Assembly: GCF_000819685.1 (NCBI RefSeq)
Contig: NZ_CDBR01000084.1
Location: 1 to 32,366, forward strand
Reading direction: 5' to 3'
DNA: 32,366 nt
DNA from: Aeromonas allosaccharophila
GTDB lineage: Bacteria > Pseudomonadota > Gammaproteobacteria > Enterobacterales > Aeromonadaceae
Under the pieces are notes generated by a model. The model made no database searches. It was not told the DNA's origin and saw only the letters and a program-made list of their open reading frames with translations. The translations under genes and the position numbers were made by a program. The first letter of the stretch is position 1, and each line of letters starts with the position of its first letter. Below, piece after piece: positions 8,555 through 18,080 of this stretch.

Positions 8555-9433
8555 CTAGACACTCTGTTGCTGAAAAATAAACTGCCTTTCAAACTCTACC
8601 GGCGACAGCCCATCATTGGAACCATGACGCCTGATTGGGTTGTAAAACATCTCGATATAGTCAAACACATCGCTGCGGGCTTCATCTCTTGTCGCGTAAA
8701 TCCTGCGCTTGATCCGCTCCCGTATGAGCAACTGGAAGAAGCTCTCGGCGACCGCGTTGTCGTGGCAGTTGCCACGTCGGCTCATGCTGCAACTCAGGTT
8801 GTGGGCCTTCAGAAAGTCCTGCCATTCGCCGCCGGTAAACTGGCTGCCCTGATCCGAATGCACCAGTACCGGCTGCTTGGGCTTGCGCCGCCAGACGGCC
8901 ATCAATAACGCATCAACCGCCAAGTCTGTCGTCATGCGTGACTTCATCGCCCAGCCGACGATCTGGCGAGAGGACAGGTCGAGCACCACCGCCAAGTACA
9001 GCCACCCTTCTTGAGTGCGGATGTAGGTAATGTCAGTCACCCAGGAGAGGTTGGGGGCTGGCACCTTAAACTGACGTGCCAGCGTGTTTGGGGCAGCTTG
9101 CGTGCTCTTGCCTCCATAATGCCCCTTGCGGCGTTGATAGCCTGTTTGCGAACGCAGCCCTTCCCGCCTCATTAATTTGGCCACACGGTGCTTGCAGCAG
9201 GCTTCCCCTGCGTCACGAAGGTCGCGATGGATCTTGCGATAGCCGTAGACAGCACCACTTTCCAGCCAGGATTGCCTGACCAATCCGATCAGCCGTTCGT
9301 CCTCCTGCTGTCGTGGCGATGTGGGCTGTTTCAGCCACGCGTAGAAGCCACTTCGGTGAACCCCCAGGGTCTGGCACAGGGTAACGACACTGTAGCGGTC
9401 GAGTCGGGAGGTTATGAACGCGTACCTTTCCTT
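8555..9433 (-). CDS. IS3-family transposase OrfB (DDE catalytic part)
   Basis: This is the rve integrase-core transposase. The DDE residues are in WVTDITYI, HSDQGSQFTG and GNCHDNAVAESFFQ. The homologous frame starts around 9433 (KERYAFITSRLDRYSVV) upstream of the first ATG at 9283, and it lies in the -1 frame relative to OrfA. A fused OrfAB made by -1 frameshifting near 9420-9440 is therefore expected, as is usual for IS3 elements. The local sequence AGGAAAGG is not a classical A6G slippery run, so the exact shift site is uncertain. The frame is uninterrupted to the TGA-type end at 8555. Confidence 0.9.
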   Translation of the reverse strand, partial: KERYAFITSRLDRYSVVTLCQTLGVHRSGFYAWLKQPTSPRQQEDERLIGLVRQSWLESGAVYGYRKIHRDLRDAGEACCKHRVAKLMRREGLRSQTGYQRRKGHYGGKSTQAAPNTLARQFKVPAPNLSWVTDITYIRTQEGWLYLAVVLDLSSRQIVGWAMKSRMTTDLAVDALLMAVWRRKPKQPVLVHSDQGSQFTGGEWQDFLKAHNLSCSMSRRGNCHDNAVAESFFQLLIRERIKRRIYATRDEARSDVFDYIEMFYNPIRRHGSNDGLSPVEFERQFIFQQQSV

Positions 9434-9705
9434 GACTCGCAGGCAAAGTACGCGGCGGCCTCCTTTAGGATATTGCGCTCCTCGGTGACCTGGCGCAGTT
9501 CGGCTTTCAGGCGGCGTATCTCGGCTTGCAAGGCAGACTCTTCGAGCTGCTGGTCAGCGGGCTTACCGTACTGTCTGAGCCAGGCATACAGACTGTGGCT
9601 GGATACCCCAAGGGCTCGTGCAACGTCAGCCACCGGCCGCCCGCGCTCGGTGATTTGTTTAACGGCTTCGATTTTGAATGTTTCTGGATAACGCTGACGG
9701 GTCAT
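9412..9705 (-). CDS. IS3-family transposase OrfA (helix-turn-helix)
   Basis: This 97-aa protein carries a DNA-binding helix-turn-helix of the IS3 OrfA type (RQRYPETFKIEAVKQI, then VADVARALGVSSHSLYAWL). A leucine-rich coiled coil follows (about 55-85: EESALQAEIRRLKAELRQV), typical for OrfA multimerisation. It ends at 9412 overlapping the OrfB frame by about 20 nt. It recognises the IS ends and is the N-terminal part of the OrfAB transposase. Confidence 0.92.
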   Translation of the reverse strand: MTRQRYPETFKIEAVKQITERGRPVADVARALGVSSHSLYAWLRQYGKPADQQLEESALQAEIRRLKAELRQVTEERNILKEAAAYFACESRKGTRS

Positions 9706-9746
9706 AACACCTCCAATAGTTGCCTCATTTTAAGGCTGTGAGGTGT

Positions 9747-9790
9747 CTAGGGAACTGGGGGCGATTCACTAGGGAACTGGGGGCGATTCA
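9747..9790. repeat. Tandem duplication of the IS3-type right tip
   Basis: The 22 bp at 9747-9768, starting ctagggaact and ending gcgattca, are repeated perfectly and without spacer at 9769-9790. The first copy is the proper end of the resident element. The second is an extra IS tip outside it, probably the last trace of another copy or of a rearrangement between tips. Confidence 0.9.
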
Positions 9791-10020
9791 GTTAACCCGT
9801 AGCCTGTTCGCCGTGCCATAGTGCAACTCTGACGAAATGACAGGCAAGGTAACCGCCCTATTGAGTGATAGCGCGCGAATAAAGCGTGCTCACGTGACAG
9901 ACCGTTCAAAGGACTCCCCTGATCAACACCTGCACCATAACCCTGTTCACAGGTCCCATGACAACCCTTGTGGCTACGATGGCGCTTATCTAGAGATCCA
10001 TTACCCTGAATTGCATGCAT
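9791..10020. other. Intergenic stretch between IS scar and pflB terminator, no gene recognised
   Basis: About 230 bp show no convincing coding frame on either strand and no similarity I recognise to pflA or to the missing part of the IS4-type element. It lies immediately beyond the pflB terminator and may be the surviving part of the original pflB-ybiT spacer. Confidence 0.5.
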
Positions 10021-10050
10021 AAAAAAACCGGCGCCTTGGCGCCGGTTTTT
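10021..10050 (-). terminator. pflB rho-independent terminator
   Basis: A 9-bp GC-rich stem (accggcgcc/ggcgccggt, overlapping at the loop ttgg) is flanked by an A-run on one side and a T-run on the other. It can work in both directions and directly follows the pflB stop codon on the minus strand. Confidence 0.9.
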
Positions 10051-10066
10051 ACTCACTGCGTCTCGA

Positions 10067-12349
10067 TTACAGAGAAGCGGTGAAGGTACGGGTGATGACG
10101 TCTTGCTGTTGCTCTTTGGTCAAAGAGTTGAAGCGAACGGCATAACCGGATACACGAATGGTCAACTGCGGATATTTCTCCGGGTTTTCCATGGCGTCCA
10201 GCAGCATTTCACGGTTCATCACGTTAACGTTCAGGTGCTGACCACCTTCCAGGTTGGACTCGTGATGGAAGTAACCGTCCATCAGACCAGCCAGGTTGGC
10301 TTTCTGGGCTTCCATATCTTTACCCAGCGCGTTCGGAACGATGGAGAAGGTATAGGAGATACCATCTTTAGCGTAAGCGAACGGCAGCTTGGCGACGGAA
10401 GTCAGGGAAGCAACTGCACCCTTCTGGTCACGACCGTGCATCGGGTTTGCACCCGGGCCGAACGGAGCACCTGAACGGCGGCCATCCGGAGTGTTACCGG
10501 TCTTCTTGCCATATACCACGTTGGAGGTGATGGTCAGAACAGACTGGGTAGCAACAGCACCACGGTAGGTGTTCAGCTTCTGAATTTTCTTCATGAAGCG
10601 CTCAACCAGGTCACAGGCGATGTCATCGACGCGAGCGTCGTTGTTACCGAACTGCGGATATTCACCGTCGATTTCGAAGTCGATGGCAACGCCATCTTCG
10701 TCACGAACCGGCTTGACCTTGGCGTACTTGATAGCAGACAGGGAGTCAGCGGCTACGGACAGACCTGCGATACCACACGCCATGGTGCGATATACGTCAC
10801 GGTCATGCAGCGCCATCAGAGAGGCTTCGTAGCTGTACTTGTCGTGCATGTAGTGGATGATGTTCAGCGCAGCAACGTACTGCTTGGCCAGCCAATCCAT
10901 GAAGCTATCCAGACGAGACATGACATCGTCATAGTCCAGGAACTCGGAGGTCACCTTGTCAGTTTTAGGACCGACCTGGATCTTGAGCTTCTCGTCGATA
11001 CCGCCGTTGATTGCATACAGCATGGTCTTGGCCAGGTTGGCACGAGCACCGAAGAACTGCATCTGCTTACCAATCACCATCGGGGACACACAGCAAGCGA
11101 TGGCGTAGTCATCGTTGTTGAAGTCCGGACGCATCAGGTCATCGTTCTCGTACTGAACAGAAGAGGTCTCGATGGATACCTTGGCGCAGTACTTCTTGAA
11201 ACCGACCGGCAGCTTCTCGGACCACAGGATGGTCAGGTTCGGCTCAGGGGACGGGCCCATGGTGTACAGGGTGTTCAGCATACGGAAGCTGTTCTTGGTG
11301 ACCAGGGTACGGCCATCAACGCCCATACCGGCCAGAGTCTCGGTCGCCCACATCGGGTCGCCGGAGAACAGTGAATCGTATTCCGGGGTACGCAGGAAGC
11401 GAACCATACGCAGCTTCATGACCATGTGGTCCATCAGCTCCTGGGCTTCTTGCTCGGTGATCAGGCCTTTCTTCAGGTCACGCTCGATGTACACGTCCAG
11501 GAAGCTGGAGGTACGACCGAAGGACATGGCGGCACCGTTCTGGGACTTGACTGCCGCCAAGTAGGCGAAGTAGGTCCACTGTACGGCTTCTTTGGCGTTC
11601 TTGGCCGGTACGGAGATATCGCAACCGTACTTGGCAGCCATCACCTTCATCTGTGCCAGGGCACGGTGCTGCTCGGAGATCTCTTCGCGCAGACGGATGG
11701 TGGCTTCCAGGTTGACGCCGTTTTCCAGGTCAGCTTGCAGGGACTTGAACTGAGCCAGTTTGTCGGCCATCAGGAAGTCGATACCGTACAGAGCGACACG
11801 ACGGTAGTCACCGATAATACGGCCACGGCCGTAGGCATCCGGCAGACCGGTGATAACACCAGACTTGCGGCAGTTCAGGATGTCTTTGGTGTAAACGTCA
11901 AACACGCCCTGGTTGTGAGTCTTGCGGTACTCGGTGAAGATCTTCTCGACCATCGGGTCCAGTTGACGACCGTACACTTCGCAAGAAGTCTTGACCATCT
12001 TGATACCGCCGTTGGCGATGATGGCGCGCTTCAGCGGCTTGTCAGTCTGCAGACCAACGATCTGCTCCAGGCTCTGATCGATATAACCGGCATCGTGTGC
12101 GGTAATGGTGGAGGGCAGGTCAGTATCAAAATCGACCGGCGCATGAGTGCGGTTCTCGATTTTGATGCCTTCCATGACCTTGTCCCACAGCTTGGTGGTT
12201 GCTTCGGTCGCGCCAGCCAGGAAGGACTCGTCACCTTCATACGGGGTGTAGTTCTTCTGGATGAAGTCACGGGTGTTGACAGAGGTCTGCCATTCACCGG
12301 CCGCGAAGCCTTCCCATGCTTTTTGGAACTGTTCGTTAAGTTCTGCCAT
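10067..12349 (-). CDS. pflB: Pyruvate formate-lyase (formate C-acetyltransferase)
   Basis: This 760-aa glycyl-radical enzyme converts pyruvate and CoA to acetyl-CoA and formate in anaerobic cells. It has the same length as E. coli PflB. The paired catalytic cysteines are C419 and C420 (IACCVSP) and the radical glycine is G735 in RVSGYAVRF near the C-terminus. AGGT 8 nt before the ATG is a good ribosome site. It lies 46 bp after focA with no terminator between them, so it is in the focA operon. PflA, the radical-SAM activase needed to make the glycyl radical and commonly encoded next, is absent downstream, where a strong terminator and then IS sequences occur. Confidence 0.97.
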   Translation of the reverse strand: MAELNEQFQKAWEGFAAGEWQTSVNTRDFIQKNYTPYEGDESFLAGATEATTKLWDKVMEGIKIENRTHAPVDFDTDLPSTITAHDAGYIDQSLEQIVGLQTDKPLKRAIIANGGIKMVKTSCEVYGRQLDPMVEKIFTEYRKTHNQGVFDVYTKDILNCRKSGVITGLPDAYGRGRIIGDYRRVALYGIDFLMADKLAQFKSLQADLENGVNLEATIRLREEISEQHRALAQMKVMAAKYGCDISVPAKNAKEAVQWTYFAYLAAVKSQNGAAMSFGRTSSFLDVYIERDLKKGLITEQEAQELMDHMVMKLRMVRFLRTPEYDSLFSGDPMWATETLAGMGVDGRTLVTKNSFRMLNTLYTMGPSPEPNLTILWSEKLPVGFKKYCAKVSIETSSVQYENDDLMRPDFNNDDYAIACCVSPMVIGKQMQFFGARANLAKTMLYAINGGIDEKLKIQVGPKTDKVTSEFLDYDDVMSRLDSFMDWLAKQYVAALNIIHYMHDKYSYEASLMALHDRDVYRTMACGIAGLSVAADSLSAIKYAKVKPVRDEDGVAIDFEIDGEYPQFGNNDARVDDIACDLVERFMKKIQKLNTYRGAVATQSVLTITSNVVYGKKTGNTPDGRRSGAPFGPGANPMHGRDQKGAVASLTSVAKLPFAYAKDGISYTFSIVPNALGKDMEAQKANLAGLMDGYFHHESNLEGGQHLNVNVMNREMLLDAMENPEKYPQLTIRVSGYAVRFNSLTKEQQQDVITRTFTASL

Positions 12350-12395
12350 TTTTCATTACCTCACACGGTATTGATGTAGTATCCCGAAATCATCC

Positions 12396-13244
12396 TTAAT
12401 GATGACGACGGAAGATAAACCAGTAAGTCAGACCAACCATCACGCCACCACCGATGATATTGCCGATGGTAACAGGGATGAGGTTGTGTAGGACGAAGTT
12501 GGATACGGTCAGGTCAGCAAAGGTTGCCGGATCCTGGCCGATGGCCTGCCAAAATTCCGGACTAGCCACGCTGTGGATAGCGATACCAACCGGAATCATA
12601 AACATGTTTGCGATGCTGTGCTCGAAACCTGCTGCAACGAACATGGCAACCGGCAGCAGCATGACTACTACCTTGTCAGTCGCGCTGCGGGCACCGAAGG
12701 CCATCCAGGCAGCAAGACACACCATCAGGTTACAGAGGATACCCAGCGCCACCGCTTCGAAGAAGGTGTGGTGAATTTTGTGTTGGGCCACTTTCAGGGC
12801 ATTGAGGCCCCACTGACCATCCGCCGCGGTGTATTCCGCCGACATGATGATGAGGCCAACCATCAGCAGACCACCGATCAGGTTACCGAAGTAAACCAGA
12901 CCCCAGTTCTTGAGCAGTTGTGCCCAGCTGATGCGATTGGCGGCCTTGGCCACCAGCGTCAGGGTGGTGGAGGTGAACAGCTCGGCACCGAGCAGCACAC
13001 ACAGAATAAGACCGAGGGAGAAACAGAGACCACCAACCAGCTTGGCCATGCCCCAAGACATAGAGCCGGAACCGGTCGTGACTGTGATGTAGAAGATAAA
13101 CGCGATGGCGATGAAAGCGCCTGCGGTGATGGCCAGTGGAATGACCTTGTATGCCGGCTTGGTGGCCTTGGCATAGGTGATGTCTTCAGCCAGTGCAGCG
13201 ATGGCTTCGGGCTTGAGACAATCGAATGGGGATTCAGCTTTCAA
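12396..13244 (-). CDS. focA: Formate channel FocA
   Basis: This 282-aa FNT-family pentameric formate channel of the inner membrane closely matches E. coli FocA (285 aa). Six hydrophobic helices are visible. The gating residues T91 (ELFTST) and H209 (GFEHSIANM) are conserved at the E. coli positions. The start codon is TTG at 13244, with AGGT about 9 nt upstream; the product MKAESPFD aligns with the E. coli N-terminus MKADNPFD, which supports it. It precedes pflB in one transcription unit and is preceded by a predicted FNR-controlled promoter. Confidence 0.95.
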   Translation of the reverse strand: MKAESPFDCLKPEAIAALAEDITYAKATKPAYKVIPLAITAGAFIAIAFIFYITVTTGSGSMSWGMAKLVGGLCFSLGLILCVLLGAELFTSTTLTLVAKAANRISWAQLLKNWGLVYFGNLIGGLLMVGLIIMSAEYTAADGQWGLNALKVAQHKIHHTFFEAVALGILCNLMVCLAAWMAFGARSATDKVVVMLLPVAMFVAAGFEHSIANMFMIPVGIAIHSVASPEFWQAIGQDPATFADLTVSNFVLHNLIPVTIGNIIGGGVMVGLTYWFIFRRHH

Positions 13245-13276
13245 TTATTTTCTACCTGAATGTTTTGCCTGTTGAA

Positions 13277-13282
13277 ATCATA
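13277..13282 (-). promoter_or_regulatory. focA-pflB -10 element
   Basis: TATGAT on the minus strand lies 33 nt upstream of the focA start codon. It predicts a transcription start near 13270, exactly 41 bp from the centre of the FNR box. Confidence 0.6.
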
Positions 13283-13304
13283 ACAAAGGCCCAAATGGCC
13301 AAAA

Positions 13305-13318
13305 TTGACATTGATCAA
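13305..13318 (-). promoter_or_regulatory. FNR binding site upstream of focA-pflB
   Basis: On the minus strand it reads TTGATCAATGTCAA, one mismatch from the FNR consensus TTGAT-N4-ATCAA. It is centred about 41.5 bp upstream of the start implied by the TATGAT at 13282-13277, the classical class II activation position. This fits the anaerobic induction of focA-pflB known in E. coli. Confidence 0.8.
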
Positions 13319-13515
13319 GTTTATCAGACTGCGAATGTAATTTTACTACAAATATTTTAGTGCAACGGCTGCGCCAGTTTACACCAGGTTTCAGCTGAAA
13401 CAGAAATGCCACGTTTTTAATACAATGATTTTAAAGAATTTATTGGTATGCACGTAAAGCTGGTATTGGCAAGATATCTTTGCAGTCCGGTTGCACATCC
13501 CCTGCCCTGTCATCA
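13319..13515. other. AT-rich leader between ycaO and focA
   Basis: About 200 bp of locally AT-rich DNA show no coding frame. In E. coli the pfl operon is served by several promoters and ArcA/IHF sites in this position. I see AT-rich tracts that could serve such a role but no motif I would call. Confidence 0.4.
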
Positions 13516-13543
13516 ACCCCATTAGGGGTATTTTTTGTTTTTT
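13516..13543 (+). terminator. Terminator-like hairpin, + strand
   Basis: A 5-bp stem ACCCC/GGGGT is followed by a long T-rich run. The T-run lies on the + strand, while both neighbouring genes are on the minus strand. It could stop antisense transcription running towards ycaO. The stem is short. Confidence 0.35.
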
Positions 13544-13589
13544 ATTTCATCTTTGAATAACAAACCCGTGCCTTGCCGCACGATAAACA

Positions 13590-13611
13590 GAAGGGGCCAC
13601 ACGGCCCCTTC
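13590..13611 (-). terminator. Hairpin downstream of ycaO
   Basis: A perfect 9-bp stem GAAGGGGCC/GGCCCCTTC with loop ACAC lies 15 bp beyond the ycaO stop codon. The T-run on the minus strand is weak (CTGTTTATC), so termination may be partial, allowing some read-through into focA. Confidence 0.6.
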
Positions 13612-13625
13612 CTTTACAGTAACGA

Positions 13626-15386
13626 TCACGCCCAGTGATGGGCTCGCTTGGCTTTTTGCAGCTTTTCGTAGGCCGCCAGCAGCTTCTGGTGCAGCGGGAA
13701 CTGGGAGAGCGACAAGTCGGCCGCCTCCAGCCCGTGGAAGCGCGCTTCGCCACTGGCATTGGCCCATGCCTGGGCCAGCGTCTCTTCGCCATACATGCGG
13801 GTGAAGACGGCGCGATACTGCTCCGGATCCCGCTCCTCGTCGAGGAACAACTCGACACAGGCGCGCAGGGCGCGGTAGTAGCTGGCTCGCTCGGCAGTGA
13901 ACACTGACTGGTTGAACTCCATGGTCCAGTCGATGAGATCCATCGCCGTCTCCAGCTCACCGGCGGCCAGCGCCAGCATGGCTTTCAGCTCGCCAACGCG
14001 CAGAGTGTGCAACGCTGTGCCCTTGGCGGCGGCGATGCCCAGCAGCTCGCGGACACGGGTGCGCTCGTCGTGCCCCTCTTCATCCAGTTGATCAAACAAC
14101 GCCATATACTGCTCGGCATCCCACTCCAGTGATGGCAGCACCAGGATCACTTCGCGCAGGTTGGCGCCCATGTTGTTGTTGGCCAGCAGCAGATCTTCGG
14201 CCGGATAGATGTCGGACATGCCCGGCACCAGAATGCGGCAGGCGTAGACCCCCAGATGCTCGTAGTCGGCGATATAGACCGGCTGCTCCAGCTCGTGGAA
14301 GATGCCGATCAGGTGATCAAACTCCTCCTGCGAGGTGCCACGAAAATCCCAGTCGGCAAACTCGAAGTCCGCATCCTGCTTGAACAGATCCCAGCTGATA
14401 AGGCCCGAGGAGTCGATGAAGTGGGTCTCGAGGTTGTGGTGATCCGCTACCTGCTCGTTGTCGAATGACGGCGGCACGAACACGTCGAGATCCTTGAGAC
14501 CACGGCCCTGCAGCAGCTCGGTGACGGTACGCTCGAAGGCCACTTCGAAGCGCGGATGGGCACCGAAGGAGGCAAAGCAGGTGCCGTTGCTCGGGTTGAG
14601 CAGCACCACGCAGATGACCGGATAGCGGCCACCCAGGGAGGCATCGAAGCTGTAAATGGGGAAGCCTTCGGCTTCCAGCGCGGCGATGGAGGCGGCGATC
14701 CCCGGATAACGGGCAATCACCTCTTCCGGGATCAACGGCAGGCTCAGGGCCTCGGCGATGATCTTGTTCTTCACGTGGCGCTCGAACACTTCGGAGAGCG
14801 CCTGGGTGCGCGCTTCGGTGCGGGTGTTGCCGGCGCTCATGCCGTTGGAGACATAGAGGTTGCCGATGATGTTCATCGGAATATAGACGGTCTGGTGATC
14901 GGACTGGCGCTCGAACGGCAGCGCGACGATACCGCGCTCCTCGTTGTTTGACTGCAGATCCACCAGCATGTCGGCGGTCACTTCACCGTCCGGGTTGTAG
15001 AACTTGCGGGTGAAGCTGTCGAGCAGACCGGCCGGGAACTGGTCACCCTCGATGGGGAACCACTTCTCGTTCGGGTAGTGCACGAAATCACCGTTGGCAA
15101 CCTGCTCGCCCAGATAGAAGTCGGCGAAGAAGTAGTTGGTGGAGAGACGCTCGAAATATTCGCCAAGGGCGGAAGCGAGTGCCGCCTTCTTGCTGGCACC
15201 CTTGCCGTTGGTGAAGCAGAGGGCGCACTCCTTGTCCCGAATATGCACCGACCAGACGTTCGGCACGGGGTTGAGCCAGGAGGCCTCTTCGATATCAAAG
15301 CCTAAGGCTTGCAGCTTGGTCTGGAAGCGTTCGATGGAGTCTTCCAGCGCCGCGTCCTTGCCGGGAATAAACGTGTGGTCAGTCAT
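13626..15386 (-). CDS. ycaO: YcaO, ribosomal protein S12 methylthiotransferase accessory factor
   Basis: This 586-aa protein is the same length as E. coli YcaO and nearly collinear with it. YcaO-domain proteins bind ATP; E. coli YcaO assists RimO in beta-methylthiolation of an aspartate of S12. Conserved YcaO-fold segments are visible: SALGEYFERLS, QALSEVFERH and FERTVTELLQGR, which supply the ATP/Mg ligands. The C-terminal third (from about 430) is the TPR-like tail typical of this subfamily. The ATG at 15386 has AGGA 7 nt upstream; a GTG one codon earlier is too close. The ycaO-focA-pflB order is as in enterobacteria. No peptide precursor gene is nearby, so this is not an RiPP cyclodehydratase. 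Confidence 0.95.
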   Translation of the reverse strand: MTDHTFIPGKDAALEDSIERFQTKLQALGFDIEEASWLNPVPNVWSVHIRDKECALCFTNGKGASKKAALASALGEYFERLSTNYFFADFYLGEQVANGDFVHYPNEKWFPIEGDQFPAGLLDSFTRKFYNPDGEVTADMLVDLQSNNEERGIVALPFERQSDHQTVYIPMNIIGNLYVSNGMSAGNTRTEARTQALSEVFERHVKNKIIAEALSLPLIPEEVIARYPGIAASIAALEAEGFPIYSFDASLGGRYPVICVVLLNPSNGTCFASFGAHPRFEVAFERTVTELLQGRGLKDLDVFVPPSFDNEQVADHHNLETHFIDSSGLISWDLFKQDADFEFADWDFRGTSQEEFDHLIGIFHELEQPVYIADYEHLGVYACRILVPGMSDIYPAEDLLLANNNMGANLREVILVLPSLEWDAEQYMALFDQLDEEGHDERTRVRELLGIAAAKGTALHTLRVGELKAMLALAAGELETAMDLIDWTMEFNQSVFTAERASYYRALRACVELFLDEERDPEQYRAVFTRMYGEETLAQAWANASGEARFHGLEAADLSLSQFPLHQKLLAAYEKLQKAKRAHHWA

Positions 15387-15426
15387 CACAATATCCTGAT
15401 TTTTATTGGCTCATGTTCGGCCGCAG

Positions 15427-15455
15427 ATAATAGCAGGGGTCGGCGGCTTTGGCAG
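15427..15455 (-). promoter_or_regulatory. Probable ycaO promoter
   Basis: On the minus strand there is a -35 CTGCCA, a 17-bp spacer and a -10 TATTAT preceded by TGC (extended -10), about 41 nt upstream of the ATG. Confidence 0.5.
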
Positions 15456-15529
15456 GACAAAAATCAGCAAACAGGGATGAGTCGCACGGTGAGAAACCGG
15501 CTTGTCCCCTCTCCCCCGCCACAAACAGC

Positions 15530-15556
15530 GCGGGCCCGGGGATTGCCCGGGCCCGC
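15530..15556 (-). terminator. GC-rich hairpin after the GH1 gene
   Basis: An 11-bp perfect stem GCGGGCCCGGG/CCCGGGCCCGC with a 5-nt loop lies 30 bp beyond the GH1 stop codon. A classical T-run is missing (CTGTTTGTGG follows on the minus strand), but the stem is very stable and probably ends the transcript. Confidence 0.6.
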
Positions 15557-15585
15557 TGGTTACGCGACGCGATAAACCGTCAGAG

Positions 15586-17115
<1,530 letters not shown>

Positions 17116-17152
17116 CTAAAATTCCGTCCAATGACAAATATGACCACTCAGC

Positions 17153-17167
17153 ATTCCCGACAGGAAT
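17153..17167. promoter_or_regulatory. LysR-type operator candidate (ATTCC-N5-GGAAT)
   Basis: This 15-bp dyad has the T-N11-A form typical of LysR-family recognition sites. It ends 13 bp before the LysR start codon, so it fits autorepression better than activation of the divergent GH1 gene. Confidence 0.4.
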
Positions 17168-17180
17168 GAAAGGAGCCCTG

Positions 17181-18044
17181 ATGGAGCTACGGGATCTGAA
17201 AGCCTTCGTCACCCTGGGTGAGGTATTGCACTTTGGCCAGGCGGCGGTGCGCCAGCATGTTACCCAGTCGGCCCTCAGCAAACAGATCAGGCGGCTGGAG
17301 GAGGAGCTGGGCGGCGAGCTGTTCGAGCGCAACGCCAGCAGCACCCGCCTGACCGGACTGGGCAGGGCGCTGTATGAGGATGCCCGCGCCGTGGTCGTCC
17401 AGAGCGAGCAGCTCTCGCGCACCGCCCGCGACGTGCTGGCGGGCAACGTCGGCACCCTGCGCATCGGCTTTGGCGTGGCCACCAAGATCCTGGTGCCCGC
17501 CGCCATCGCCCGCTTTCGCGCCGAGCGGCCGCAAGTGACCATAGAGCTCAACGATCTCTCCACCCACCACCAGCTGCTGGCGCTCAGTGAAGGCAAGCTG
17601 GATCTGGGGTTTTGCCGCCTGCCCGCCCCCAAGGGGTGGCACGCCCTGCCAGTGGTCGAGGCCCACTTTGTCGCCGTGCTGCCCACCAGCTACCGCGATG
17701 TGAGGGAGTTGGCGGATCTGGTGGACAAACCGCTGGCGATCCTGCGCCGGGACAAGGCGCCATCGTTTTACGATCACCTGATGAACTATCTGGCCCAGAG
17801 CGGACTGCGTTTTCAGGGTATCCAGTACGTCAACGACTTCGCAGCCGGGGTCGCCACCGCAGCCGCGGAGATCGCCTGGACCCTGGTTCCCTCCTCCACC
17901 ACCATAGAGCACCCGGATGTACTCACCCTGCCCCTGAGAGATGGCGAAGCCTGCTGGACTATCGGGCTTATTCGTCCGCCCCACAGCAAGGGGCCCTTGA
18001 TCGATGCCTTCTGGGCAACCATCGCCGATATGACGCCGAGATAG
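17181..18044 (+). CDS. LysR-family transcriptional regulator, divergent from GH1 gene
   Basis: This 287-aa LysR-type regulator has an N-terminal winged helix-turn-helix (about 1-60, with HFGQAAVRQHVTQSALSKQIRRLEEELG) and a C-terminal periplasmic-binding-like effector domain (about 88-285). The ATG at 17181 has AAAGGAG 6 nt upstream, and the product starts MELRDLKAF as LysR proteins do; longer in-frame starts back to 17037 are not supported. It is transcribed away from the GH1 gene across a 167-bp spacer, so that gene is the probable target. The effector is unknown. Confidence 0.88.
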   Translation: MELRDLKAFVTLGEVLHFGQAAVRQHVTQSALSKQIRRLEEELGGELFERNASSTRLTGLGRALYEDARAVVVQSEQLSRTARDVLAGNVGTLRIGFGVATKILVPAAIARFRAERPQVTIELNDLSTHHQLLALSEGKLDLGFCRLPAPKGWHALPVVEAHFVAVLPTSYRDVRELADLVDKPLAILRRDKAPSFYDHLMNYLAQSGLRFQGIQYVNDFAAGVATAAAEIAWTLVPSSTTIEHPDVLTLPLRDGEACWTIGLIRPPHSKGPLIDAFWATIADMTPR

Positions 18045-18080
18045 ACACGCAGTGGAAAAACAGCAGATGGCAACAGCGCA

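Larger units (their letters stand above)
8537..9768 (-). mobile_element. IS3-family insertion sequence, complete
   Basis: The 1232-bp element has imperfect terminal inverted repeats: tgaatcgcccctag at 8537 and its counterpart ending in gggggcgattca at 9768. It begins TG and ends CA as IS3-family elements do, and carries overlapping orfA and orfB on the minus strand. No target duplication is evident: the left flank is IS4 debris and the right flank is a second copy of the IS tip. The element truncates copy B. Confidence 0.9.

Noticed and set aside
9769..10056. Small frame across the pflB terminator and IS tip
   Set aside because: It starts inside the terminator hairpin and ends in the duplicated IS tip; no homology recognised.
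13626..15386. YcaO as a RiPP (thiazole/oxazole peptide) cyclodehydratase
   Set aside because: Collinear with E. coli YcaO, next to focA-pflB, with no precursor peptide, dehydrogenase or export genes.
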